The notes beneath the pieces are model-generated. The model had not been told where the DNA came from. It was given only the letters and a program-made list of their open reading frames with translations, and did not search any database. Positions 18,077 to 27,403 of a stretch of 64,000 bases of DNA are shown piece after piece (position 1 is the stretch's first letter; each line of letters opens with the position of its first letter). The stretch lies in NCBI GenBank assembly GCA_947491315.1, contig CANLII010000002.1:186001-250000 (forward strand), given 5' to 3'. The translations under genes and the position numbers were made by a program. Source of the DNA: Ignavibacteria bacterium. Its GTDB lineage: Bacteria; Bacteroidota; Ignavibacteria; Kapaibacteriales; UBA961.

Positions 18077-19252
18077 ATGAATGATATCATGCAATCGGCA
18101 ATTGAAAGAACTTCACAAATAATCGAAGATAGAAGACATATACATCGTAATCCTGAATTGTCTTTCCAAGAACATGAAACATGTGCTTATATTTCACGGC
18201 GCTTGGAATCGATGAACATACAGCATTCCATTATTGCCAAAACAGGAATCATAGCATTGATTGGTTCGGGCGAACGATGCATTGCGCTTCGTGCAGACAT
18301 CGATGCATTGCCGATTGAAGAAGAAACAAATCTCGAATTTGCTTCCTGTAAGAAAGGCATCATGCATGCATGTGGTCATGATGCACATACTGCTATGCTT
18401 TTGGGTGCGGCATCGATACTGAAAGAGAGAGAGCAATCATTGAAAGGGACAGTGAAATTACTCTTTCAACCCGGTGAAGAAAAAGTACCCGGTGGAGCAA
18501 GCATCATGGTTGCCGAAGGCGCGCTCGAAAATCCCAAACCTGATATTATATTTGGTCAACATGTTTACCCTGATGCACCTTGCGGAGAAGTTCAAATCAG
18601 CATTGGACCCACAATGGCTTCCGCAGATGAACTCTATTGGACAATTCATGGAAAAGGCGCACATGCAGCTCAGCCACATCAAGGGATCGATCCAATACTC
18701 ATTGCTTCAGAACTTATTCTTCATTTGCAATCGCTCATTACCAAGTCGCGTAATCCATTATTACCCGGCGTGCTCGGCATCACTTCCATTCATGGTGGAT
18801 CAGCCACAAATATCATCCCGGAAATGGTCGAGATGAAAGGTACTTTGCGTTCATTCGATCCAGAATGGCGCGAGAAAGTAATGATCATGATTAAAGAACA
18901 TTCTGAGCAATTATGCGCAATGCATGGAGCTACTTGTGAAGTCACTATTCTTCGTGGCTATCCAGCTGTGCACAATCATGAGGGCGCGGCAACATTTGCC
19001 ATCAATACCGCGAAGGGTTTATTTGGTGAGGCAGGTGTAACAAACTTTGAGCCCAAAATGTGGGGAGAAGATTTCGCCTATTATGGTCAGCATATTCCAG
19101 CAGCATTCTGGATGCTTGGCGTTAGACCTCATGATCAACACTCCATGCCAGGATTGCATAATGCAAAGTTCACCCCTGATGAACAGGCATTGCCATATGG
19201 TGCTGCTATGATGAGCAAAATTGCCATTGATTGGCTTGAGAATAATGAATGA
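18077..19252 (+). CDS. M20D family amidohydrolase (N-acyl-L-amino acid/hippurate hydrolase type)
   Basis: A 391-residue zinc or manganese hydrolase that removes acyl groups from amino acids. Family motifs are visible: IHRNPELSFQE near the start, the metal site MHACGHDAHTAMLLGA at about 95-110, QPGEEKVPGGA at about 133, and the dimerisation domain with GSATNIIPEMVEMKGT. The C-terminal metal ligand region HSMPGLHN is also present. No signal peptide is seen, so it should be cytoplasmic. It is followed by an overlapping DCC gene (8 bases). Confidence 0.92.
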   Translation: MNDIMQSAIERTSQIIEDRRHIHRNPELSFQEHETCAYISRRLESMNIQHSIIAKTGIIALIGSGERCIALRADIDALPIEEETNLEFASCKKGIMHACGHDAHTAMLLGAASILKEREQSLKGTVKLLFQPGEEKVPGGASIMVAEGALENPKPDIIFGQHVYPDAPCGEVQISIGPTMASADELYWTIHGKGAHAAQPHQGIDPILIASELILHLQSLITKSRNPLLPGVLGITSIHGGSATNIIPEMVEMKGTLRSFDPEWREKVMIMIKEHSEQLCAMHGATCEVTILRGYPAVHNHEGAATFAINTAKGLFGEAGVTNFEPKMWGEDFAYYGQHIPAAFWMLGVRPHDQHSMPGLHNAKFTPDEQALPYGAAMMSKIAIDWLENNE

Positions 19253-19640
19253 TCGAATCATCATCTTCTTTGACAGTGAGTGCATGCTCTGCAATGCATC
19301 CGTGCAGTGGATTCTCAAGCATGAGAAAAAACATGATGTGCAATTTGCTCCATTGCATGGTGTGACATTCAATGAGCTTCCAATTGAGAGAGAAGATTTG
19401 CCTGATTCGATTCTTGTTTGGAAGGATAATGCCTTACACATGAAAACCTCGGCAATCATTCATGTATTGCAAGTTATGGGAGAACATTGGAATATTCTTT
19501 CTGGATTAATGAGAATCATTCCCCTTTCTCTTTCAAATTTCATATATGATTTCATTGCAAGAAAGCGCTATGGATGGTTTGGTAGAACTGCAGAATGCAT
19601 GCTCATGAAGGGTCCGATGAAGCATCGTTTTCTTGACTGA
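19245..19640 (+). CDS. DCC family (DUF393) thiol-disulfide-like protein
   Basis: A 131-residue protein of the DCC/DUF393 family, a small thioredoxin-like fold with unknown substrate. The defining DxxCxxC motif is DSECMLC near residue 11, after a beta strand (RIIIFF). The conserved region SAIIHVLQVMG and the C-terminal IARKRYGWFG are typical too. The ATG at 19245 overlaps the end of the M20D gene, which suggests coupled translation. The stop codon abuts the stop of the minus-strand lipoprotein gene, with no room for an intrinsic terminator. Confidence 0.88.
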   Translation: MNDRIIIFFDSECMLCNASVQWILKHEKKHDVQFAPLHGVTFNELPIEREDLPDSILVWKDNALHMKTSAIIHVLQVMGEHWNILSGLMRIIPLSLSNFIYDFIARKRYGWFGRTAECMLMKGPMKHRFLD

Positions 19641-20063
19641 TCATTTCTTTTTATAGAGCGTTTTCTTCCCCATTCTCTCAATCATTCCCAGAATTTGCGA
19701 GAAATCTTTTCTATATGATGCAGGAAAACCTTTTCGTGCATCATAATACTCAATGATGGTGTCTTGCCTGAAATAAGTTGATGTTTTCACATACACTTTG
19801 CATTTCCCTTTATTATCTTCTCTGATCAATGAAATCAAAATCTCTCTTTCACTGAGCGACCCTTGTTTGATATATGTTCTCGCAATCAATGAATCAATTG
19901 AAGAATGCTTAATCTGATATCCCAATTGAGGAAGTGAATCTTCGATGGAACGAAAAAACACAGAGCTCGAATCTTTGTGATAAGCAAATGAGAAATGTCT
20001 TGATATATCTGCGCTCGCACAAGAGAATAAGATGAGTCCAATCAAGATCAAGAATGATTTCAT
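19641..20063 (-). CDS. Small lipoprotein of unknown function
   Basis: A 140-residue protein with a signal peptide ending in the lipobox LFSC (KSFLILIGLILFSCAS), so it should be lipid-anchored in the envelope. I do not recognise the mature part; it is moderately charged with a lysine-rich end (KKTLYKKK). The ATG at 20063 was preferred over a TTG two codons upstream. It lies six bases after the ubiquitin-like gene and is probably co-transcribed with it, from the region that diverges from the TPP riboswitch. Confidence 0.7.
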   Translation of the reverse strand: MKSFLILIGLILFSCASADISRHFSFAYHKDSSSVFFRSIEDSLPQLGYQIKHSSIDSLIARTYIKQGSLSEREILISLIREDNKGKCKVYVKTSTYFRQDTIIEYYDARKGFPASYRKDFSQILGMIERMGKKTLYKKK

Positions 20064-20069
20064 GATCAA

Positions 20070-20327
20070 TCACTCATGTTTATGACATCCACCGCCATCG
20101 GCAAGAATGATGAGATCACCCGAGTTCGTGCCACGAGAAAGCAGTGAATCCTGAGGAAGATATTCCCAATCTCGAGTGAGATTATACATTCCGACTCTTT
20201 CTTCATTTGAAGTGTAAAAACCAAGACTCGCGGCTATGACGGGAATCACATCATTCACGGGCAAATGCTCATTGACATTCACTCTATAAATCTGACCCGA
20301 ATAACCTTTGCAAACAAATACTTCCAT
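20070..20327 (-). CDS. Ubiquitin-like beta-grasp small protein (possible EsaB/YukD-like)
   Basis: An 85-residue protein without signal peptide. The pattern looks like a ubiquitin fold: an N-terminal hairpin (MEVFVCKGYSGQIYRVNV), a helix (PVNDVIPVIAASLGF), and then strands with YNLTRDWEYLPQDSLLS and SGDLIILADGGG, which align in order with ubiquitin's central turn and C-terminal strand. The protein ends just after three glycines with CHKHE, a Cys/His-rich tail. Assignment to the YukD/EsaB-like group is by eye and not certain. The ATG at 20327 starts the folded region; upstream in-frame codons overlap the riboswitch promoter of the divergent gene. Confidence 0.6.
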   Translation of the reverse strand: MEVFVCKGYSGQIYRVNVNEHLPVNDVIPVIAASLGFYTSNEERVGMYNLTRDWEYLPQDSLLSRGTNSGDLIILADGGGCHKHE

Positions 20328-20380
20328 GTTCAACTCAATTAAAAAAAGACTCAGCGAAATTACGCAATTCTTTTGAACCT

Positions 20381-20411
20381 TTGTTTGAATCCATGGAAAG
20401 CCATAGGTTTG
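20381..20411 (+). promoter_or_regulatory. Bacteroidetes-type promoter for the TPP-regulated TonB gene
   Basis: TTG at 20381-20383, a 20-base spacer and TAGGTTTG at 20404-20411 match TTG-N20-TAnnTTTG exactly. The start site would be near 20418, right at the 5' side of the riboswitch aptamer. Confidence 0.75.
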
Positions 20412-20414
20412 TAC

Positions 20415-20495
20415 TACCGTTGGAGGTGCCGATTCTTCGGCTGAGATCATACTCTTCGAACCTGATCCGGGTTATACCGGCGTAGGAAAACGATA
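20415..20495 (+). promoter_or_regulatory. TPP riboswitch (THI element)
   Basis: The sequence contains the hallmark conserved blocks of the TPP aptamer in order: GGAGGTGCC, then GGCTGAGATCATAC, then GAACCTGATCCGGGTTATACCGGCGTAGGAA (given in parts: GAACCTGATCCGGGTT and ATACCGGCGTAGGAA). The P1 ends TACCGTT and AACGATA can pair. It binds thiamin pyrophosphate and lowers expression of the downstream gene. A 9-bp hairpin at 20526-20550 (CGGAATAGT / ACTATTCCG) just before the start codon may be the expression platform; it has no T tract, so control is likelier at translation. Confidence 0.93.
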
Positions 20496-20525
20496 CAAGC
20501 TCATATCTTGTGTTCTCCCCTCTTG

Positions 20526-20550
20526 CGGAATAGTTTTTTTCACTATTCCG
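20526..20550 (+). promoter_or_regulatory. Hairpin before the TonB gene start, possible riboswitch expression platform
   Basis: CGGAATAGT (20526-20534) and ACTATTCCG (20542-20550) form a perfect 9-bp stem with a 7-base T-rich loop, ending eight bases before the ATG at 20559. This position would cover the ribosome landing site. No T run follows, which argues against a terminator. Confidence 0.5.
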
Positions 20551-20558
20551 ATTCTATC

Positions 20559-22949
20559 ATGTTTAGCATCATTTTCTTTCTGCTTGCATCAAACATTGCA
20601 TTTGCACAATACAGCAAATCCGATTCAAGCAAGTCCAAAACCTATATCACCCCAAGCGTTACGGTGAGTTCAACGACGGCAAATGATAAATCCACCGTTA
20701 CTTTTTCCGATGTGACTGAAAAAGAAATCAAGAATTCTTATACCGTCCAAGATATCGCCCAGCATTTATCGATGCTCCCTTCAATCTATTCGGTTTCACA
20801 AAATGGGAACAATATCGGTTATACCTCCATTTCTTTGCGTGGATTCGATCAAAGAAGAATTGCAGTGATGATCAATGGTGTTCCGCAGAATGACCCCGAA
20901 GATCATAATGTGTATTGGATCAATATGCCCGATTTGCTTGCGAGCACAGATCGCGTGCAAGTCCAACGCGGTGCCGGACTCATGAATTATGGAGCGGCTG
21001 CAATGGCAGGCAGCGTGAGCGTTCTCACAGCTTCAGGATCTCGGGAATCCGCCATTCGATACTCACAATTTCTTGGTTTTCAGCAATATGGTGATGCACT
21101 GACCGGTGAAGATAGATTCGCTCCAACGGTTTCAAAATCCTCCATTGAATTACAAAGCGGACTCATCGATAATCAATATGCAATTTCGGCAAGACTCACC
21201 TCGATTCAATCCGATGGGTATAGACAACATTCCTGGGCGCGATTACAAAGTTTTTTTGTGAGTGCCACACGATTCGACGATAATCTCACCACACAAATCA
21301 ATGTCTATGGAGGTCCCGTCCGCGATGCCCTTGCCTATACCGGCATACCCAAAACATGGATTCAGAATCCCGCGCTACGGAGATCCAATCTGAATGGTTG
21401 GGCTTATGATTCAACAGGAAAAGCGATTTCTTGGTCAGGCACAAGACGCTTGCAAGAAATAGAAGAATTCTCTCAGCCACATTATGAGATTTTGAATGAT
21501 TGGTCGATCACTCCAAATCTTACACTCAAATCAACCCTCTTCTACTATACCGGTGATGGCTATTTTGATTATGATGCATCTTGGGCGGATGCCGGTACAT
21601 TGCGTCTTACTCCTGAATTTGGAGTAAAAGGCAATCCCACAATTGGTAATGCCATAGTGCGAGGTTTTGTTGGCAATCGTCATGGCGGGTGGATTCCAAG
21701 ACTCGTTTGGGAACATGGCGGTGGAAAACTCACGACAGGACTTGAAATTCGCTCACATCGCTCCCTTCACTGGGGCGCTGTACAATATGCGGAAGGACTT
21801 CCGGAAGGATTCGATCCTGATTTCAAGATCTATCAATATAATGGCATGCGTACCATACTCTCGGCATTTGCAAGAGAAGAATATCAAGTGAGCGATCGAT
21901 TGATGCTTCAAGGTGAATTACAAGTCGTGCATCATCGATATGGAATTGAACAAGAAAAAGCCGGTAATACATTCACTTCATATCGTTCATCGAATGGCAC
22001 AATGATTGGCAATGGCGATCAATTATTTTCCATCAATTATCTCTTTGCAAATCCACGCATCGGTATGCATTTTGCATTGAATGATAAAGAGCGCATCATT
22101 GCTTCACTTGCTTATACCTCAAGGGAACCACGCATGAGAAATCTCTATGCCGCATCGGATTCCTATTTTGGGGCAATGCCACTCTTTGAGCAAGTCGCAA
22201 TTAATGATTCAATCAATGGGTATGATTTCACCAAACCACTTGTCAAGCCAGAATCCATGCTCAATCTTGAACTTGGTTGGCATCATACTTCAGAGTTTGA
22301 ACGCTTTGGCATCACAGGGTATGTAATGGAATTTTTTGATGAACTCGTGAAGAGTGGAAGACTTGATATTTTCGGCGCTCCGATTGATGGCAATGCACCG
22401 CGCACAAGACATATCGGGATAGAACTCGAAGGATGGAAATCAATCCCCATACACAATGGCAATGCAATTGAAATCGCTGGTAATCTAACGATGGGATATA
22501 ATCGAATCGTGGACATGCATTACTTCACGGGCAATGGTGATGCAATTTCACTCAATGGCAATCGCATCGCGGGCTTCCCTGATTTCATGGGGATGTTGCG
22601 CATTGGTTATCGCAATCAAACAACCGGTATATCACTTAATATGAGACATATCGGTTCATTCCGTTCAGATAATTTTGATGATGACCTCATCAATAATCAA
22701 GAACTGATCACCGATTTGCAAAACTCATTTAATGGCTATTATGCCGATAATATCGTGGATGCATATACCGTATTCGGTTTAGACATTGATCATACAATAA
22801 TGTCGATCGGCGGTCCCATGCAATCCCTCAGATTACGATTGCAAGTACAAAATCTCTTCGATACGCTTTATGCATCGGGCGCGGAAGGAAAAGAATTCTT
22901 TCCAGGTCAAAGACGCATGATCATCTTCGGCGCAGAACTTGAACTGTGA
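20559..22949 (+). CDS. TonB-dependent outer-membrane receptor, probable thiamin or precursor uptake
   Basis: A 796-residue receptor with signal peptide (FSIIFFLLASNIAFAQ). The plug domain (about 45-165) contains TVQDIAQHLSMLPSIY, ISLRGFDQRRIAVMINGVP and RVQVQRGAGLMNYGAAAMAG, followed by a 22-strand-type barrel ending in RRMIIFGAELEL. It carries ligand across the outer membrane using TonB energy. Regulation by a TPP riboswitch upstream strongly suggests a thiamin or thiamin-moiety ligand; such receptors are known in the Bacteroidetes group as thiamin-regulated outer membrane receptors. The ATG at 20559 was chosen because the signal peptide begins there; an earlier in-frame ATG at 20508 lies upstream of the hairpin. 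Confidence 0.9.
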   Translation: MFSIIFFLLASNIAFAQYSKSDSSKSKTYITPSVTVSSTTANDKSTVTFSDVTEKEIKNSYTVQDIAQHLSMLPSIYSVSQNGNNIGYTSISLRGFDQRRIAVMINGVPQNDPEDHNVYWINMPDLLASTDRVQVQRGAGLMNYGAAAMAGSVSVLTASGSRESAIRYSQFLGFQQYGDALTGEDRFAPTVSKSSIELQSGLIDNQYAISARLTSIQSDGYRQHSWARLQSFFVSATRFDDNLTTQINVYGGPVRDALAYTGIPKTWIQNPALRRSNLNGWAYDSTGKAISWSGTRRLQEIEEFSQPHYEILNDWSITPNLTLKSTLFYYTGDGYFDYDASWADAGTLRLTPEFGVKGNPTIGNAIVRGFVGNRHGGWIPRLVWEHGGGKLTTGLEIRSHRSLHWGAVQYAEGLPEGFDPDFKIYQYNGMRTILSAFAREEYQVSDRLMLQGELQVVHHRYGIEQEKAGNTFTSYRSSNGTMIGNGDQLFSINYLFANPRIGMHFALNDKERIIASLAYTSREPRMRNLYAASDSYFGAMPLFEQVAINDSINGYDFTKPLVKPESMLNLELGWHHTSEFERFGITGYVMEFFDELVKSGRLDIFGAPIDGNAPRTRHIGIELEGWKSIPIHNGNAIEIAGNLTMGYNRIVDMHYFTGNGDAISLNGNRIAGFPDFMGMLRIGYRNQTTGISLNMRHIGSFRSDNFDDDLINNQELITDLQNSFNGYYADNIVDAYTVFGLDIDHTIMSIGGPMQSLRLRLQVQNLFDTLYASGAEGKEFFPGQRRMIIFGAELEL

Positions 22950-24134
22950 TTATTGCACTTCAAATGTCAGACATTTCAAGTATGATGTTTCCGGCATAAT
23001 CGGAAGAATCGGATGACATGGACTTTGTCCAGCCGATTGAATCAATCGCAATGAGCGATTCACTCTTTTTGATTCAGCCTGCACGATTTCAAGCAGCATT
23101 TGCGCGCTCAAATGTTGAGAGCAACTTGCGCTCACCAGAAATCCACCCGGCCTGATGAGTTTCAGGGCTTGTCTATTGATTTCTGCATAGCCACGCTTGG
23201 CCCGAGCCAGTGTGGCTTTACTTTTTGTAAAAGCAGGAGGATCAAGTATGATCATATCCCATGTTTTTTCAGCTTGAACGGAAGATTTCAGAAATTCGAA
23301 TACATCCGCCTGTTCAAATTTCGCTTGTGAAAAATTATTCAATTCTGCATTTCTTTTTGACGCTTCAATTGCTTGTTTTGCACTATCTATTCCAAGGACG
23401 GATTTCGCTCCACCTTTAGCGGCATGCAATGCAAAACCACCTTGATTGGTGAAACAGTCCAATACATCGAGTCCGCTTGACAATTGCTCCACCCACTTTC
23501 GATTCAATCGCTGATCGAGATAATATCCCGTTTTTTGTCCATGCACAAGTGAAATCTCAAGTTGAATATCATGTTCTTGCATAGTGATGATGTCCGGAAT
23601 CTCGCCATACACAATATATTCCCCTTGCTGCAATCCCTCTTTGAGTCGCAGCGGTGAATCATGTTTTGCAATCACTCCTTTGAGACCAGGGATAATTTCT
23701 TTCAATGCAGAAACAATCATGTCAATGCGAAGATCCATACCTGCGGACAAACATTGCATGGCGCAATACTCACCATATCGATCGATAATCAAACCTGGAA
23801 GCTCATCCGATTCACCAAAACACAATCTGTACGAATTCATGTTTGGAAATACTCTCTCGCGAATTGCCAATGCGGAGCGAAGTCTATTCACAAAAAAATC
23901 GACATTCACATCTTCCTGTGTATGCAATAATCGAATGGCAATAGAACTATGAGCATTATAGAAACCGATTCCGCAATCATAGTCATAGTCTGTCATGAGT
24001 CTGACAAGTGATCCCGCAGGCAGTGAATCGTGTTTTTTGAGTGATTCTCCAAAAACCCATGGATGACCTTCTCGAATGCGACCATGCGTGGAAGGTAGGA
24101 GTTTGAGTATTGGTATTTCAGCGTTTTGTGACAT
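22950..24134 (-). CDS. RlmI/RlmK-like class I rRNA methyltransferase with PUA domain
   Basis: A 394-residue protein with an N-terminal PUA domain (about 8-75, with HGRIREGHPWVFGES) and a Rossmann methyltransferase domain. Motif I is LDCFTNQGGFALHAAKGGA, motif II GIDSAKQAIEASKRN, and the catalytic region is ILDPPAFTKSK, with a final SCSQHLS. These match RlmI, which makes m5C1962 in 23S rRNA of E. coli. The ATG at 24134 has an AAGGAAAC site upstream; the frame opens 54 bases earlier. Its stop codon abuts the stop of the convergent TonB gene. The target base in this organism is assumed by homology. Confidence 0.88.
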   Translation of the reverse strand: MSQNAEIPILKLLPSTHGRIREGHPWVFGESLKKHDSLPAGSLVRLMTDYDYDCGIGFYNAHSSIAIRLLHTQEDVNVDFFVNRLRSALAIRERVFPNMNSYRLCFGESDELPGLIIDRYGEYCAMQCLSAGMDLRIDMIVSALKEIIPGLKGVIAKHDSPLRLKEGLQQGEYIVYGEIPDIITMQEHDIQLEISLVHGQKTGYYLDQRLNRKWVEQLSSGLDVLDCFTNQGGFALHAAKGGAKSVLGIDSAKQAIEASKRNAELNNFSQAKFEQADVFEFLKSSVQAEKTWDMIILDPPAFTKSKATLARAKRGYAEINRQALKLIRPGGFLVSASCSQHLSAQMLLEIVQAESKRVNRSLRLIQSAGQSPCHPILPIMPETSYLKCLTFEVQ

Positions 24135-24216
24135 TTTTGTTTCCTTTTGAACTTGCAAATCTATTGCTTTGAAGTCGAACAGGTGCAAGAATCATCAATT
24201 ATGCTAATTTGTGGTC

Positions 24217-26145
24217 ATGATTTCTCGATTCCTCAATATCATGTTCTTCTTCTGCCTGCAGAGCGTCATTCTTTATGCTCAACAAGAGCAAATATCTCTA
24301 TTGAATGCTTTTCCTTTGACGGACTCTCTGCTGAAACAACAAGAATGGCGATATGGAACGGATAAAATCGCCAATACATTTTTGTTTTCATCCGATATGT
24401 TGATCCGGAATATTGCAATAACCGGAACGGAATATCTCTTCAAGAAGCGCTATCGGGGTTCCATCATGCGAACCAATACAATAGCTGTTCAAGACAATAT
24501 CACCGTGCAGGGTCTGCTAAAACATGAACTTTCGGATGCATTCCAAGCACTTGGACAAATGCTCTATAGCTCACGCTCGGATTCTCGAGACATAGCTCTC
24601 CAATCAGCCAAAAGAATGGGTGGATATATAGGACTTGGGTATCAAGGGAATCTCTTTAGCGGAGAAGTATATGGTGGATTTGAAGCCAATGAGCAATTAG
24701 GAATCAAAGGTGGAGGTGCCTCTGCTTATGCGCATATCAGGCATGTCCCATTTAATCTCAGCGAAGGATTGATGCTGCAAAGTGAGGGGCGAGGACAATT
24801 TACCACCATAGACAGCATGCGAAACATGTCAGATATCGATATACTGTTGAGCGCATTTTCCTATCAGCAAAATGGAAGTCAAAATAAAATTTACCTGCAA
24901 ATTCGAAGTACCATGCTCAATAGAGATTTTTATTCTCCGCAAGGCAATAATTCCGGGGCACTTGGGATTGAAAGACGACTTGAACAAAGAAATAGAGCTG
25001 ATGCTGATATAGGCATTGAAATCTTGCCAAAATTCTCAGCCAATTTCATACTCAATGCCGAGATAGCAGACATCGCTCGATTTTTCAGAAATCCGATCTC
25101 AGAATTTAGCAATACTGCAATCAACCGTAATTTGCAGGAATTCATCGTGAATGTGACCGGCTCGCTACGTTATGATAATGAATCAGGAAATCGCATCACG
25201 GGAGGATTCTCACTATTCAATCGAGATGAAAAAAATGCTGTGAAACAAGTTTTTACAATTGATCAAGATCAATTGGACATTATACGCAAACAAGAGTTTC
25301 AGCGCGATAATGTGTCGAATAGATTCAGACTATTCTCATTTGGACAGGTCATTTTCGGTAAACGTGATACAATCGGTTATGATGCATCTGCCTCACTTCT
25401 GAGATATGATACGCCCAGTACTTCAAATAATGATGATCGAGATGAGCAAACTATCATTGCTTCCCTCTTTTGGAAAAGACCAATTGATCAGCATCTCACC
25501 ATTTCTCTGCTGGGAGGATTGCAACAAACACATTTTGTGTTCTTGAAGGCGGAGCGATCTTCACTCAGTAATAAAAATAGCAGCATTCGATTTGCACCTG
25601 GATTGCAATGGCGTTCTCGATCTCTTGAATTCAATCCACAATTCGAAGTTCTTGCAAATTATACCATCTATGATTTTGTATTACCCGGAACGGCAGTTCG
25701 TAGTTTTAGTTTCAGACAATTCAGTTATCGTGATTCTATTCGTTATATATTCAGAAAAGATTGGGCAATCGAAGGCAATCTATTTATCAGGAGATTTGAT
25801 CGCGGCATCATGTCATGGTCCGAATTCACCGAAACTCCCATTACCATGAGCACGGAACAGTTCTTCAAATTACTTATGTTTGTTCCTGCTACTCGCATCA
25901 TGCGCATTGGATTGGGAGGGAGATTCTATCAGCTCATACAGGAGCCATATTCTCGTTCCATCGGACAGAACACTTCTCAGCTCAATGCAAAAACATTGAT
26001 TTATGGTCCTGAAATGTTTGCCCAAGCCCAATTTCCAGATGGCAGTTCGATATCTCTGCGTTCATGGTATGAATGGCAATTTTTCGGCGAATCATCGCGC
26101 AGGAATCAAATCAATTTATTTCTCCAAGCTTCATTATTTCTCTGA
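24217..26145 (+). CDS. Predicted outer-membrane beta-barrel protein, unknown function
   Basis: A 642-residue protein with an N-terminal signal peptide (ISRFLNIMFFFCLQSVILYAQ). The mature part has alternating hydrophobic and polar residues with many aromatic residues at strand ends, as in a large barrel (LSLLGGLQQTHFVF-like strands, and a last strand NLFLQASLFL ending with hydrophobic residues). No plug domain or TonB box is visible, so it is not an obvious TonB receptor. I do not recognise the family. The ATG at 24217 was preferred to the GTG at 24211. hisS starts five bases downstream, so they may be transcribed together. Confidence 0.7.
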   Translation: MISRFLNIMFFFCLQSVILYAQQEQISLLNAFPLTDSLLKQQEWRYGTDKIANTFLFSSDMLIRNIAITGTEYLFKKRYRGSIMRTNTIAVQDNITVQGLLKHELSDAFQALGQMLYSSRSDSRDIALQSAKRMGGYIGLGYQGNLFSGEVYGGFEANEQLGIKGGGASAYAHIRHVPFNLSEGLMLQSEGRGQFTTIDSMRNMSDIDILLSAFSYQQNGSQNKIYLQIRSTMLNRDFYSPQGNNSGALGIERRLEQRNRADADIGIEILPKFSANFILNAEIADIARFFRNPISEFSNTAINRNLQEFIVNVTGSLRYDNESGNRITGGFSLFNRDEKNAVKQVFTIDQDQLDIIRKQEFQRDNVSNRFRLFSFGQVIFGKRDTIGYDASASLLRYDTPSTSNNDDRDEQTIIASLFWKRPIDQHLTISLLGGLQQTHFVFLKAERSSLSNKNSSIRFAPGLQWRSRSLEFNPQFEVLANYTIYDFVLPGTAVRSFSFRQFSYRDSIRYIFRKDWAIEGNLFIRRFDRGIMSWSEFTETPITMSTEQFFKLLMFVPATRIMRIGLGGRFYQLIQEPYSRSIGQNTSQLNAKTLIYGPEMFAQAQFPDGSSISLRSWYEWQFFGESSRRNQINLFLQASLFL

Positions 26146-26150
26146 TCACT

Positions 26151-27398
26151 ATGCAATCAATACGCGGAACAAAAGACATTCTCCCCGGTGAGATTCATGG
26201 CTGGCATACAGTCGAGGATCGCATCAGACATATCACAAGTCTGTATGGCTATCGCGAATTGCGCAATCCGATCATGGAATATACAGATGTCTTCAAGCGT
26301 GCTGTTGGTGAGGACACCGATATAGTAGGCAAGGAAATGTATTCTTTCCCAGATCGTGGGGGTGATTCAATCACTTTGCGACCCGAGGCAACTGCCGCGG
26401 TTGTTCGTTCCGCCATTCAACATAATCTTACAGCACAACAGCAAATTGCAAGAGTCTATTATGCCGGACCATTCTTCCGTTATGAAAGACCCCAAAAAGG
26501 AAGACAAAGACAATTCCATCAATTTGGTTGTGAATTGCTTGGAGCATCAGGTCCTGAAGCAGATATTGAAATCCTTGCCCTTGCTCATGATTTTCTAGAA
26601 TCACTCGGAATCAAGTCCCGAGAATTGCACATCAATACGCTGGCAACTCCGGAAATCAGACAGCAATTCAAGCAGGAGTTGATTTCATATTTTTCATCGC
26701 ATCTTTCAGAATTATCCGAAGATTCTCAGTCTCGCTTGCAATCTAATCCATTGCGCATTTTGGATTCCAAAAATCCCGGCGATAAAGCGCTATCAGCGAA
26801 TGCTCCAAAAATGCAAGACATGCTCGATGCTGAAAGTAAGGATCACTTTGAGAAGGTATTATCGCTTCTGAATGCTCTCTCGATTCCCTATACAGTGAAT
26901 CCCCTCTTGGTGCGTGGTTTGGACTATTATTCGCATACAGTGTTTGAATTCACAAGTACCGCTCTCGGCGCTCAGGATGCGCTTGGTGGCGGTGGTCGTT
27001 ATGATCATTTGTTTGAGCATTTCGGTGGGAAGCATACACCATCCATCGGCTTTGCTTTTGGGATGGAGAGACTCCTTCTTGCAATGAATGCCCAAGAATC
27101 CATTCCGGAAGCATCAAATCCGGAAATGTATGTCATTGGATTTGAAAGTGATGAGTCCCGTAAAGCCGTTATTTCTTGTGCACATGCATTGCGCATCAGA
27201 TCAGGAAAACAAGTGATTGTCGATGTGCAAAATAGATCACTCAAAGCACAGATGAAAGAGGCGGATAAATTGGGTATTGGACATGTAATCATCATTGGAC
27301 CAGATGAGGTCTTAAATAATAATTGCATCGTCAAGGATTTGTCATCAGGCATGCAATACACCAAGTCAATTGATGAATTGGATGCATTTTTTGGATGA
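26151..27398 (+). CDS. hisS: Histidyl-tRNA synthetase
   Basis: A 415-residue class II synthetase that charges tRNA-His. Motif 1 (NPIMEYTDVFKRAVGE), motif 2 (FFRYERPQKGRQRQFHQFG), the histidine-binding motif (LVRGLDYYSHTVFEF) and motif 3 (GFAFGMERLLLAM) are all present, and the C-terminal anticodon domain follows. The start QSIRGTKDILPGE is typical, and the ATG at 26151 was chosen for that reason; the frame opens upstream inside the barrel gene. Length is normal. Confidence 0.97.
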   Translation: MQSIRGTKDILPGEIHGWHTVEDRIRHITSLYGYRELRNPIMEYTDVFKRAVGEDTDIVGKEMYSFPDRGGDSITLRPEATAAVVRSAIQHNLTAQQQIARVYYAGPFFRYERPQKGRQRQFHQFGCELLGASGPEADIEILALAHDFLESLGIKSRELHINTLATPEIRQQFKQELISYFSSHLSELSEDSQSRLQSNPLRILDSKNPGDKALSANAPKMQDMLDAESKDHFEKVLSLLNALSIPYTVNPLLVRGLDYYSHTVFEFTSTALGAQDALGGGGRYDHLFEHFGGKHTPSIGFAFGMERLLLAMNAQESIPEASNPEMYVIGFESDESRKAVISCAHALRIRSGKQVIVDVQNRSLKAQMKEADKLGIGHVIIIGPDEVLNNNCIVKDLSSGMQYTKSIDELDAFFG

Positions 27399-27403
27399 TC
27401 AAT

